The notes under the pieces: generated by a model
Told to the model about the DNA's origin: nothing
Database searches by the model: none
Seen by the model: the letters and a program-made list of their open reading frames with translations, nothing else
Made by a program: the position numbers and the translations under genes
In this document: piece after piece, positions 16,264 to 24,394 of the stretch
Layout of the letters: every line of letters begins with the position of its first letter
Numbering within the stretch: position 1 is the first letter of the stretch
Assembly: GCA_035326705.1 (NCBI GenBank)
Contig: DAOLES010000001.1
Coordinates: 561,653-625,652 of the forward strand
Reading direction: 5' to 3'
Length of the DNA: 64,000 bases
Origin: Oligoflexia bacterium
GTDB lineage: Bacteria; Bdellovibrionota_G; JALEGL01

Positions 16264-16638
16264 TTATAGGGCAGCGTAAAGATCTATTTGATTTGAATTT
16301 GGATCTAACAAACTAGCGTAACGCTGTCCCCAAAAAGCATCCCAAGGCTTTTTAATAGCTACTCCACCACATTCAATCAAATCTGAAAAAATCTGATCAA
16401 CTTTTTCAGGTTCTTTTAGTTCAAAACACAAGCTTACATTTTGGTTATGTTGCCTTTGCCAAGACGGATAAAGTTGCTTTATTAAATGTTCTGAATCTAA
16501 CATTACTTTAAAAGCTTTATTATTGTAGGTTTCAAAATGATCTGGGCCACCTATTTGTTTAAAGCTCAAACCCAAATATTCATAAAACTTTATTGTTTGC
16601 TCAATGTCTTTACAAACTATTCCAATTGCTGTGATCAT
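16264..16638 (-). CDS. VOC-family (glyoxalase/bleomycin-resistance fold) protein
   Basis: A single vicinal-oxygen-chelate subunit of 124 residues: MITAIGIVCKDIEQTIKFYEYLGLSF at the N-terminus and a C-terminal WGQRYASLLDPNSNQIDLYA with the family's Asp-Pro-x-x-Asn motif. Such proteins are typically dimeric metal-dependent isomerases, dioxygenases or binding proteins; no substrate can be inferred. The start is at the ATG that follows AAGGTG at six bases, not the ATG five codons upstream (16653), because the ribosome binding site lies between them. Confidence 0.88.
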   Translation of the reverse strand: MITAIGIVCKDIEQTIKFYEYLGLSFKQIGGPDHFETYNNKAFKVMLDSEHLIKQLYPSWQRQHNQNVSLCFELKEPEKVDQIFSDLIECGGVAIKKPWDAFWGQRYASLLDPNSNQIDLYAAL

Positions 16639-16706
16639 TTCACCTTCTAACATACAATCAAGCTATTCTTAAGTATAATCCTAGCACACTTAATTCTTTT
16701 TTGGAT

Positions 16707-17714
16707 TTATTGGTTGGTTGCCTTGTAAAATAACATCTCCCAGAATTCTTCTCTATCCTTGGAAGAGTCTCTTGAAACTCTTTCAAACAATGCATGCTTA
16801 TCTTGAGCATTGGGTGACAACTCCAAACCCCATAAACTTTGTGTAGCGCGTGGCGACATGGCATAACGAACATCCTGTATTGTATAAGGATTTTTATCTG
16901 ACCAAGACAAATAATCATTGGTAAACCATCGAAAACGCTCAATATCTCTGTCTTGCGTGCTTCCTTTTACCAACCAAGGCAAGTCTTGATATTTTTCAAA
17001 TTTTTTAATTTTATCACCCTGAAAAATTTGTTGTGTAACCCCAACTCTTACGGCATCCACATAATAGTACCCCTCGTATTCATAAACTGTTCGCCACAAT
17101 AATAGGTTAGCAAAAGACGGGCTAACCATTATTTTTTCTGCATGATGTTGCCGATCCGCTATTTTACTCTGTAAAAAGTAGCGAGCTCTTTGTGCTTGCA
17201 ACAAACCAAAGCCAAGATAAACAATAATATAAGCACAGGCCCACTGGGCATATTGTTTTTTCTTTTTTATCAATGTCATTACCATTAATATCAATAGCGG
17301 TAAGGTAAACAAAGGATCAATAATTGAAACATTATTCCATGCAACCCTCTGATATGAAAACGGCCAAAACAGTAATGTCCCATAGGTGGTACAAGCATCC
17401 AACAAACCATGTGTGGCCCAGCCCACAGTACAAAAAATATAAACTTGTAAAAAACTCAGTTTATTTTTTATAAATATTTTGGCAATCAAGGCACACAATA
17501 ATCCTCCTATTGGAATAAAAGCCAAAGAATGGGTAAACTGACGATGGTATTCCAAACCTAAAAGTGGATCCTGCGCTGACCTAATTAAAATATCTAAGTC
17601 AGGTGCCATCCCCGATAAAAACCCTAGTACGGTTGCCATTTTTATATCTACTTTTTGTTTTGCGGTGCTCTGACTAAAACTTGCCCCTACTACACCCTGA
17701 GAAATTGGATCCAT
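16707..17714 (-). CDS. Membrane-bound metal-dependent hydrolase, YdjM family
   Basis: A 335-residue membrane protein of the YdjM/DUF457 family. The N-terminal MDPISQGVVGASFSQS, the conserved acidic/His motifs MAPDLDILIRS and HRQFTHSLAF, and GWATHGLLDACTTYGTLLFWPFS are diagnostic. Four or five hydrophobic helices occupy residues about 25-175, and a soluble domain follows. The biochemical function of this family is poorly known. Some members are SOS-regulated, but I see no LexA box here. Divergent from the cyclophilin gene. Confidence 0.85.
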   Translation of the reverse strand: MDPISQGVVGASFSQSTAKQKVDIKMATVLGFLSGMAPDLDILIRSAQDPLLGLEYHRQFTHSLAFIPIGGLLCALIAKIFIKNKLSFLQVYIFCTVGWATHGLLDACTTYGTLLFWPFSYQRVAWNNVSIIDPLFTLPLLILMVMTLIKKKKQYAQWACAYIIVYLGFGLLQAQRARYFLQSKIADRQHHAEKIMVSPSFANLLLWRTVYEYEGYYYVDAVRVGVTQQIFQGDKIKKFEKYQDLPWLVKGSTQDRDIERFRWFTNDYLSWSDKNPYTIQDVRYAMSPRATQSLWGLELSPNAQDKHALFERVSRDSSKDREEFWEMLFYKATNQ

Positions 17715-17827
17715 GCTGGTGGCATATCAATTTTCATAAAAAAACACTCTCAATTCATTGTAAAATGATATTATTTTTCTTAAAAGCACCTTTACAAGCC
17801 ATGCATCTATTGTTAGATGTTACAATC

Positions 17828-18538
17828 ATGCATACCAATACACGTTTTTTACTGATGGGTTTTTTAATGTTTTCAAGCCACTTAATTGCCAAATCTAAAC
17901 CAGACCACCTCAAAACTTTATTGATTGAAACATCTATGGGTAATATTGAAGTAAGTCTTAGTCATAAATCTAAACAAACATCCGAAGCATTTATAAAACT
18001 GGTGGAATCTGGGGCATTTAATTTAGATGGCAACTCATTTTATAGGGTTGTCACACCTCAAAATGATACTTACATTGCTTCAGACCAATTAAGAGAAAAA
18101 GGCATTGGTGTTATCCAAGGAGGTATTGAATTTGTTGACTCCCAGCTAAAAAGTAAAATATCTGCTCCACAAATAATCAATGACTTTGAAACAACCAAAG
18201 AGTCCGGGCTATTGCATAAACCAGGAGCATTTGCCTTGGGTCGATCTTTTCAGGATAGCAGTGCTTCATTAAGCGAGTTTTTTATTGATGTCGAAGGGGA
18301 CTTAGAAGAACTCAATGCAAACACTGTGCGTTACAAAAATTACGCGCCAAAAGATACTTTAGGTCTACCGGTTATTGGCCATGTTACAAAAGGTATGAAG
18401 CTTGTTAAAAAAATTTATGGACTGAATAAAAAGCTTACAGATAAAAATCAAATGCTTAAATGCTTACCAAGTAAAGATAAGCCCTGTGTTGATAAAGACT
18501 ACAGCGTAAAAATTATTAAAATGTCAATCAAACCTTAA
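17828..18538 (+). CDS. Exported cyclophilin-type peptidyl-prolyl isomerase
   Basis: Start set at ATG 17828, giving a signal peptide (MHTNTRFLLMGFLMFSSHLIAKS). The longer frame would run back into the divergent hydrolase gene. The mature part has the bacterial PpiA/PpiB pattern: LIETSMGNIEVSLSHKSKQTSEAFIKLVESGAFN, SFYRVV, and GVIQGG. The usual active-site FHR and QGGDF motifs are altered (FYRVV retained; GIGVIQGGIEF). A later insert contains KPGAFALGRSFQDSSASLSEFFIDV. It probably folds periplasmic proteins by prolyl isomerisation. About 237 residues, longer than PpiA. Confidence 0.85.
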   Translation: MHTNTRFLLMGFLMFSSHLIAKSKPDHLKTLLIETSMGNIEVSLSHKSKQTSEAFIKLVESGAFNLDGNSFYRVVTPQNDTYIASDQLREKGIGVIQGGIEFVDSQLKSKISAPQIINDFETTKESGLLHKPGAFALGRSFQDSSASLSEFFIDVEGDLEELNANTVRYKNYAPKDTLGLPVIGHVTKGMKLVKKIYGLNKKLTDKNQMLKCLPSKDKPCVDKDYSVKIIKMSIKP

Positions 18539-18568
18539 TACTTAAACCAAAGAGAGAGAGGACCATCT

Positions 18569-20194
18569 ATGTCTAATGCATTCTATCAAAGCCCTTATCC
18601 AATCAATGAACCTGTTCTTGATTATGCTCCTGGGTCTCAAGAAAAAGAAGATTTTTTAGCAACCTTAACCAAGATGAAATCACAGCAAGAAAAAATTTGC
18701 ATGACTATCAATGGGGAAAAAGTTTCTACATCTAACACCATTGATATGGTTTCACCTTACAATTTAAAGCAAACACTAGGACAGTACTGTAAAGGCAACA
18801 AACAACATGTAGAACAAGCTATTGCCGCAGCATTAAGCGCAAAAGAATCTTGGGAATCCATGCCTTGGCAAGACAGAGCGGCCATTTTTTTAAAAGCTGC
18901 TGATCTTATCAGTGGCCCTTATAGACATCAAATGAATGCTGCAACCATGCTTTGCCAATCAAAAAACATTTATCAAGCAGAAATTGATGCTGTTGCAGAA
19001 CTCGCTGACTTCTTACGTTTCAATGTTCACTATATGACTCAAATTTATCAAGATCAACCGCAAAGCAGTGACACTGTCTGGAATCAAATGGAGTATAGAC
19101 CCTTGGAAGGTTTTGTATTTGCACTTACCCCTTTTAATTTTACAGCCATTGCTGGCAACTTACCCAGCTGTCCAGCCATGTTAGGCAATACGGTAGTTTG
19201 GAAACCTGCAGAAAGCCAAATTTACTCTGCAGCTCTCACCATGAAAATCTTTGAAGAAGCGGGTTTACCCAAAGGCGTTATTAATTTAATCTTTGTTGAT
19301 GGTAAAGATGCAGGAGAGATTATTTTTAATCATACTGACTTTGCTGGCCTTCATTTTACCGGTAGCACTCAAGTCTTCCAAAACTTATGGAAAACCATTG
19401 GTAATAACATTCAAACCTATAAAAGCTACCCAAGAATTGTTGGCGAAACCGGCGGAAAAGATTTTGTCATGGTTCATCCCAGTGCTAACCCAGCTCAAGT
19501 AACAACAGCCTTATCAAGAGGTGCTTTTGAATTTCAAGGCCAAAAATGTTCTGCAGCGTCACGCGCCTATATACCCGAATCCATGTGGCCTACCGTTAAA
19601 CAACATTTACTTGCGGATGTTGCATCCATGAAAATGGGATCTCCAGAAGACTTTTCAAACTTCATCAATGCTGTCATAGATGAAAAAGCTTTTGATAAAA
19701 TAGCTGGCTATATTGATACCATTAAAAAATCTGATGCCGCACAAATCATTGCTGGTGGTGAATACAGTAAGGAAGAAGGTTATTTCATCCAACCTACGGT
19801 TGTTGTTGCTCATGACCCACATTTCTTAAGCATGGAAGAAGAAATTTTTGGCCCTGTGCTAACCATCTATGTGTATAAAGATGCTGACTACGATCAAACT
19901 TTGCAACTTGTGGATCAAACGTCTCCCTATGCCTTAACAGGAAGTATCTTTGCTAAAGATAGAAGTATAATAGAAAAAAGTAGCAAAGCCCTTAAGTATG
20001 CTGCTGGAAATTTTTATATCAATGATAAACCAACGGGTGCTGTGGTTGGGCAACAACCTTTTGGCGGGGCAAGAGGTTCAGGAACCAATGATAAAGCGGG
20101 TTCAATTTTAAACCTTTATCGCTGGTTATCGCCCAGAACCATCAAAGAAAGTTTTACTGCTCCTAGCAATTACCGTTATCCATTTTTAGGATAA
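18569..20194 (+). CDS. pruA: Delta-1-pyrroline-5-carboxylate (glutamate semialdehyde) dehydrogenase, ALDH4 family
   Basis: Oxidises L-glutamate gamma-semialdehyde (from proline) to glutamate with NAD+. The 541-residue length and the N-terminal NEPVLDYAPGSQEKEDF segment match the stand-alone ALDH4A1-type enzyme rather than the C-terminal half of PutA. Key motifs are the NAD-binding FTGSTQVFQ, the general base in GETGGKDF, and the catalytic Cys in FEFQGQKCSAASRAY. The final motif is NDKPTGAVVGQQPFGGARGSGTNDKAG. It has a strong purine-rich ribosome binding site (GAGAGAGGA) eight bases upstream. No proline dehydrogenase is encoded in this window. Confidence 0.95.
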   Translation: MSNAFYQSPYPINEPVLDYAPGSQEKEDFLATLTKMKSQQEKICMTINGEKVSTSNTIDMVSPYNLKQTLGQYCKGNKQHVEQAIAAALSAKESWESMPWQDRAAIFLKAADLISGPYRHQMNAATMLCQSKNIYQAEIDAVAELADFLRFNVHYMTQIYQDQPQSSDTVWNQMEYRPLEGFVFALTPFNFTAIAGNLPSCPAMLGNTVVWKPAESQIYSAALTMKIFEEAGLPKGVINLIFVDGKDAGEIIFNHTDFAGLHFTGSTQVFQNLWKTIGNNIQTYKSYPRIVGETGGKDFVMVHPSANPAQVTTALSRGAFEFQGQKCSAASRAYIPESMWPTVKQHLLADVASMKMGSPEDFSNFINAVIDEKAFDKIAGYIDTIKKSDAAQIIAGGEYSKEEGYFIQPTVVVAHDPHFLSMEEEIFGPVLTIYVYKDADYDQTLQLVDQTSPYALTGSIFAKDRSIIEKSSKALKYAAGNFYINDKPTGAVVGQQPFGGARGSGTNDKAGSILNLYRWLSPRTIKESFTAPSNYRYPFLG

Positions 20195-20206
20195 AAAAAC
20201 AGACAA

Positions 20207-20239
20207 AATGAAGGACCTCTAATATAGTGGTCTTTCATT
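20207..20239 (+). terminator. Hairpin between pruA and the 2OG-oxygenase gene
   Basis: AATGAAGGACC (20207-20217) pairs with GGTCTTTCATT (20229-20239) with one G-T wobble, across an 11-base loop. It lies 12 bases after the pruA stop. The following bases (TAATATTATATT) lack a pure T-run, so termination may be partial. Confidence 0.5.
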
Positions 20240-20245
20240 TAATAT
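20240..20245 (+). promoter_or_regulatory. -10-like element for leaderless 2OG-oxygenase mRNA
   Basis: TAATAT ends six bases before ATG 20252, and no Shine-Dalgarno sequence is present. The -35 region would fall inside the hairpin and is poor, so this is tentative. Confidence 0.35.
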
Positions 20246-20251
20246 TATATT

Positions 20252-20872
20252 ATGTCTATACACACTTTTTTTCCAACCTATGTTTACCAGTCTGCTTTGC
20301 AAGAAAAGTCCAGTTCTGGCTTGAATAAGTCCTTACTAGAAGAATGTTATCAGATTAAAGACTATGACATTGAAGGGCAAGAATGGTCAAAAAATGCCTA
20401 TATTGGTGGCTACACCTCTTACTCAAGCATGGACAACTTGCATCAGTTTTCTTCTACATTTCATAACTTAGAAAGTTTAATCAGACCACATGTACAAAAA
20501 TACTTAAAAAAACTGCATTATGATCTATCTATCAAGCAGTTAGAAATGACGGATTGCTGGATTAATATCATGCCTGCAGGTGTCACCCACAGCCAACATA
20601 TCCACCCTCTGTCATTAGTTAGTGGGAGCTATTATGTTCAAACACCAAAAAACTCAGCAGCCATCAAGTTTGAAGATCCACGTTTATCAAGAATGATGGC
20701 TTGCCCACCAAAAAAGAAAACCTGCCCTAAAAAAGATTTAAATCATATCTCAATAAGCCCAAAAGCAGGAGATCTTATCTTGTTTGAGAGCTGGCTTGGT
20801 CATGAAGTACCGGCATCGCATAACACCAAAGACAGGGTAAGCATAAGTTTTAATTATGCTTGGTCGTCATAA
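20252..20872 (+). CDS. Putative 2-oxoglutarate-Fe(II) oxygenase (TIGR02466-like)
   Basis: A 206-residue double-stranded beta-helix oxygenase. The N-terminal FFPTYVYQS is typical of this family. The iron ligands are probably in HSQHIHPLSLVSGSYYV (His and nearby acid) and WLGHEVPASHN (distal His), with RVSISFNYAW supplying the Arg that holds 2-oxoglutarate. ISPKAGDLILFESWLGH is the conserved strand before the distal His. The family hydroxylates unidentified small molecules or proteins. Position after pruA could suggest an amino-acid substrate such as proline, but the hairpin between the genes argues for separate transcription. Confidence 0.82.
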   Translation: MSIHTFFPTYVYQSALQEKSSSGLNKSLLEECYQIKDYDIEGQEWSKNAYIGGYTSYSSMDNLHQFSSTFHNLESLIRPHVQKYLKKLHYDLSIKQLEMTDCWINIMPAGVTHSQHIHPLSLVSGSYYVQTPKNSAAIKFEDPRLSRMMACPPKKKTCPKKDLNHISISPKAGDLILFESWLGHEVPASHNTKDRVSISFNYAWSS

Positions 20873-20880
20873 ACAGTTCA

Positions 20881-21336
20881 CTATATATCTTTATTTCTTA
20901 CCGTGAGTACTGGACATGGACAGTCTCGTAAGACTTGTTCAGTAACACTACCCAAAAACATTCTTTGTATACCTTTTCTTGCATGCGATGGCATAATCAC
21001 AAGATCAATATCATTATTTTTTACAAAACTTACAATCTCTTCCGAAATACTCAAGCCTTTACGGACATGGGTAGATATGGTGCTATCGCCTTTCTCATAA
21101 AAAAACTCTTTTTTAATCACTTCCATATCTTGTTTGGCCGCTTCAGCTATTTCATCCGATAGATTGGCAGGAATCCCTAGATGTCTACCAGAATACAAAT
21201 AGGTATCAGAGATGTCCACCACATTCAGCAAATAAAAATTTGACTCTGAAAATTCATGGGTATGCAACAGCTCTTTTAAAAAAAGTTTTGATGTATCGTT
21301 AAACTCTATGGGTAATAAAATATTTTTAAAATTCAT
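20881..21336 (-). CDS. Universal stress protein (UspA domain)
   Basis: A single UspA-fold subunit of 151 residues from the ATG at 21336, which has a strong AGGAGG ribosome binding site; the longer frame start at 21372 is rejected. N-terminal strand FKNILLPIEFNDTS, C-terminal LVIMPSHARKGIQRMFLGSVTEQVLRDCPCPVLTV with the nucleotide-binding G-x2-G-like/GSVT element. ATP-binding Usp proteins promote survival in oxygen limitation and stationary phase. The upstream palindrome ATGA-N6-TCAT, centred about 41 bases before the predicted transcription start, implies activation by the FNR-like regulator encoded at 32097-32828. Confidence 0.92.
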   Translation of the reverse strand: MNFKNILLPIEFNDTSKLFLKELLHTHEFSESNFYLLNVVDISDTYLYSGRHLGIPANLSDEIAEAAKQDMEVIKKEFFYEKGDSTISTHVRKGLSISEEIVSFVKNNDIDLVIMPSHARKGIQRMFLGSVTEQVLRDCPCPVLTVRNKDI

Positions 21337-21355
21337 ACAGCCTCCTTTTGCCTGA

Positions 21356-21406
21356 TGGGTAAACCATAGCAAAAAAATAAACTTATACCATGAGATAGAT
21401 CATGGT
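21356..21406 (-). promoter_or_regulatory. FNR-type operator and promoter of the universal stress gene
   Basis: ACCATGA-GATAGA-TCATGGT (21387-21406) is a perfect 7-base-arm palindrome centred at 21396.5. On the minus strand TATGGT (21368-21363) is a fair -10 and predicts a start near 21356, putting the operator at about -41, the class II activator position. Leader then runs through AGGAGG to the ATG at 21336. Confidence 0.6.
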
Positions 21407-21648
21407 TTTGTATATACCCCACTGTTAGAATACTCTGCTTTATAAGCTTATATTTATCAACTCACTAAATAATTATATATTTAATACTCATAAATTAGAT
21501 TTACAGTAACTCAAGTTGTCGTTTTTTTAAATTTTAAATAAATTGTGTCTACAAAATGATTTAAAAACAGTTAGATAGCTTAATCTTAAAGTTGGCTTGC
21601 TTATTGCTTTTATGATAGTCCATGGAAGATTATTTTGGGGGAATAATA

Positions 21649-24258
21649 ATGAATAAGTTCAAACTACTCAGAAGCAAACTGTCTAAGTTTGTTTTTATCA
21701 TTGTATTAACAGGTTCTGTATTTAATTTTGCAATGGCAAAATCTTATGAAGTCACACATGGTTTACAAGAAGATCTGGGTTCATACCAAATAGAAGATTT
21801 GGTTATCGTAGAGGTATCAGAGGGCAAACTTGAAAATGGTTACAATCTTAAAGTTAAAATTCTTCAATCTGAGGCTTCAAGAGATACGATTGCAGCAGCT
21901 GCAGTTTTGTCAATGTACGAAAAAACTCAAGAAATGCATGAAAGCCAATTAGAAACCCTAAGCATTTATGAAAATAATCAAACTTATATACTAACTGGCG
22001 ACCCTGACCCATGGGATCTTTTTTGGAAAGGGTTTAGAGAGCAATGCATTAAAAAATATGGAGAAGAGTTTGCACGCACAATGATTGATAACCTAGTAGC
22101 TTTTGGTATTGGCGCTGGTGCAACAGCACTATCAAGTGGCCCCATAGCTATTATTCTTGGCGCAGGAATGATCATTTATCTTGGTAACAGAATCTCTAAG
22201 ATTGCATATGAAATGTACCAAGACAATTGGGAAAAAGCTGGAGCATTAACTTTTAATTTAGCCAACGAATTGGTTTTTGGTTTAGGTGGCTCCAAATGGG
22301 TACAAAGATTAATTAAAAAAAGAAGCACCAGTTTTTTTGGAAAACTTTTTAGAGGAATGCGTCAAGCAGCTGAAGAAGGATTACCCATCCGCCCCCCAAA
22401 CAATAATTCTGGTAACAACTCTAATAATGGATCAAACCCACAACCAACCAATAGCACCTCACCAAGCCTTGGTGTTCCTCGTGGTACTCCACCAAGCCCA
22501 AGTCAACCAGGTGTAACAATAAGGCCTCCGGTTAAAAAGCCTCAACCTGTAGAAAGTGGACCGACAAATCAAGGAAGAGTTCAAACAGCTGAAAATGCTC
22601 TAACAGAAGTGGCAGAAGCTCCCATCGTTAGACCCGAACCCTTACCGCCAGTTGAAAAAATTGATGCTTCAACTTTACCCAATCAAGTCAACTCAATTTC
22701 ATCTAATTCTATAAGCTCAAAACCCATTTTATCTAATGAAGATAAAAGTGCTATAAGCGTAACTACTCTCAGAGCTCCACGCAATGGTTCAAATCAAACA
22801 AAACTGTTAGATTTAGAGAACAATGAAATTTTTTATGGTGAAGCCGTTCCTATCTATGACGTGACTGCCAGAAACAATGAAATTTCTGCATACTTACTCT
22901 GGAACTACTTTAATCGAAAAGCAATAGCTAAATCTCAAGCCAGAAACGGTTTAAATTTTAAAGTTCTGCCAATATGGGAAACCGATATTTATTTTTATCA
23001 ACAAAAACTTCCTATGAAAACTCAAGACAATGATCAATCATCTCTCACTCAAGATATATTAGTCTTTGATTGGCTGGTTGGTAACCCTAATAGAGTAGAT
23101 GGTGAAAATATAGGAATTTCCAAACATTTAAAATATGATGGTCAACGTATTGCCTCAAAGCATGATAGAAGTTTCATTGTGGGGACCAGTCAAGATTGGA
23201 CCAATTTGATTGGTCAACGCTATGGAGTCTCTTTTTCTTCACCATCTGCAGTATACAATTCTGTTTTAGATAGTGATTTATTATTGCTAATCAAAGAAAC
23301 TCCCTGGGAAAAAATTCAAAGTCTAGTTTCACCCTATTTAAATAAATCTCAACTCAATGCACTTCAGTCTCGTTACAACTCTATTCAATTTAATGGAAGA
23401 GCGCGTTCAAGTCAGTTAGATTTATCCGCAAGCAAGAACACTCCACAAGCACCATTGGGTCCACCAAAAATTACTCAAGATGAAAAAGAAACCTTAGAAA
23501 GACACATTCTGGATAGTCAAGAATACGATGACTCAAAGCTTTTACAAAAATTGCTCAGTGGCGAACTTTTAACAATTAAAGAGCGGAGACGTTTATCTAA
23601 AATAATATCCGATTTAGTCTATGAATGCCGAACAAATACAGATTTTCAAAACCAAAATAAAGACTTTTGTGCTTATATAAAGCAACTTAGTGAGCAGTTT
23701 AGTGATTATACTCTATCCCTACCAGAGATAACAGATGAAGACTTAAGAAATGAATTTGGTGGCTGGCTGATTTCTGACGAGGCGGAATATCAAAAAATTC
23801 AAATCTTATTAAACTGGTCTATACCTGGAACCTATTTGATTTGGGGGCATGGAACACCTTATAGAAAAAACACCTTGATTCGGATCAATGGTGAGTGGGT
23901 AGATTTTAAAACTGGAAAAGACCTCTACGAATACTTAATTAATCCGGCTAATAATACCGGATATGTTCCTGGTACACCAATCCACTTTGTTGTTTGCCAT
24001 GGTGGGGTACAAAATACAGGCACACAACCTGTTTTTGCCACTCAATTGGCACAAGCCGCCAATGTTCCGGTCAAACCTTACAGTGGTTTTGTCTACTCAA
24101 GTGGAATACGCGGTCAGTTCATTGAACTTGCTCCAGGTGAAACTCCTCCTCCTGGAGTTCCAATCAGAACTTATAATAAGTCAAGTGGAAAACCTATTAA
24201 TGGCTGGATTAAAGAAATTAGTAGAACATGGGGAGAAATGCCATGGATAGAACCATAA
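21649..24258 (+). CDS. Large exported multidomain protein, possible kinase-like core and C-terminal His/Cys domain
   Basis: Not a family I can name. From ATG 21649 (GGGGGAA eight bases upstream; the ATG at 21622 lies before that site) it has 869 residues. Signal peptide about 1-30 (ending FAMA). A helical domain follows, with a glycine-rich hydrophobic hairpin at about 148-178. Residues 244-336 are a Pro/Asn/Ser linker. Residues 379-581 resemble a HipA/FAM20/PI-kinase-like fold: Lys385 region, NNEISAYLLWNYF (Glu411), FDWLVGNPNRVDGENIGI (473-490) like the catalytic/metal loop, and KHDRSF (Asp506). The usual catalytic Asp is Asn481, so it may be a pseudokinase. Residues 706-861 form a separate domain with WGHGTP (His734) and VVCHGG (Cys783), like a His-Cys hydrolase. 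A secreted effector is an inference. Single gene. Confidence 0.7.
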   Translation: MNKFKLLRSKLSKFVFIIVLTGSVFNFAMAKSYEVTHGLQEDLGSYQIEDLVIVEVSEGKLENGYNLKVKILQSEASRDTIAAAAVLSMYEKTQEMHESQLETLSIYENNQTYILTGDPDPWDLFWKGFREQCIKKYGEEFARTMIDNLVAFGIGAGATALSSGPIAIILGAGMIIYLGNRISKIAYEMYQDNWEKAGALTFNLANELVFGLGGSKWVQRLIKKRSTSFFGKLFRGMRQAAEEGLPIRPPNNNSGNNSNNGSNPQPTNSTSPSLGVPRGTPPSPSQPGVTIRPPVKKPQPVESGPTNQGRVQTAENALTEVAEAPIVRPEPLPPVEKIDASTLPNQVNSISSNSISSKPILSNEDKSAISVTTLRAPRNGSNQTKLLDLENNEIFYGEAVPIYDVTARNNEISAYLLWNYFNRKAIAKSQARNGLNFKVLPIWETDIYFYQQKLPMKTQDNDQSSLTQDILVFDWLVGNPNRVDGENIGISKHLKYDGQRIASKHDRSFIVGTSQDWTNLIGQRYGVSFSSPSAVYNSVLDSDLLLLIKETPWEKIQSLVSPYLNKSQLNALQSRYNSIQFNGRARSSQLDLSASKNTPQAPLGPPKITQDEKETLERHILDSQEYDDSKLLQKLLSGELLTIKERRRLSKIISDLVYECRTNTDFQNQNKDFCAYIKQLSEQFSDYTLSLPEITDEDLRNEFGGWLISDEAEYQKIQILLNWSIPGTYLIWGHGTPYRKNTLIRINGEWVDFKTGKDLYEYLINPANNTGYVPGTPIHFVVCHGGVQNTGTQPVFATQLAQAANVPVKPYSGFVYSSGIRGQFIELAPGETPPPGVPIRTYNKSSGKPINGWIKEISRTWGEMPWIEP

Positions 24259-24394
24259 AGAGTATAATAAGCTATTATTGGTAAAGTATTTAAAAAAATG
24301 AAAGACTACCCTCTAATAAGCCTAATAATCATTAAACATATTAAAATTATCTTTATTTGTTTTATGAATGTTTAAATTTCCAGATATAACAGAT

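Noticed and set aside
16658..16942. 94-residue minus-strand reading frame
   Set aside because: It overlaps the conserved C-terminal part of the YdjM-family gene in another frame and has no recognisable domain.
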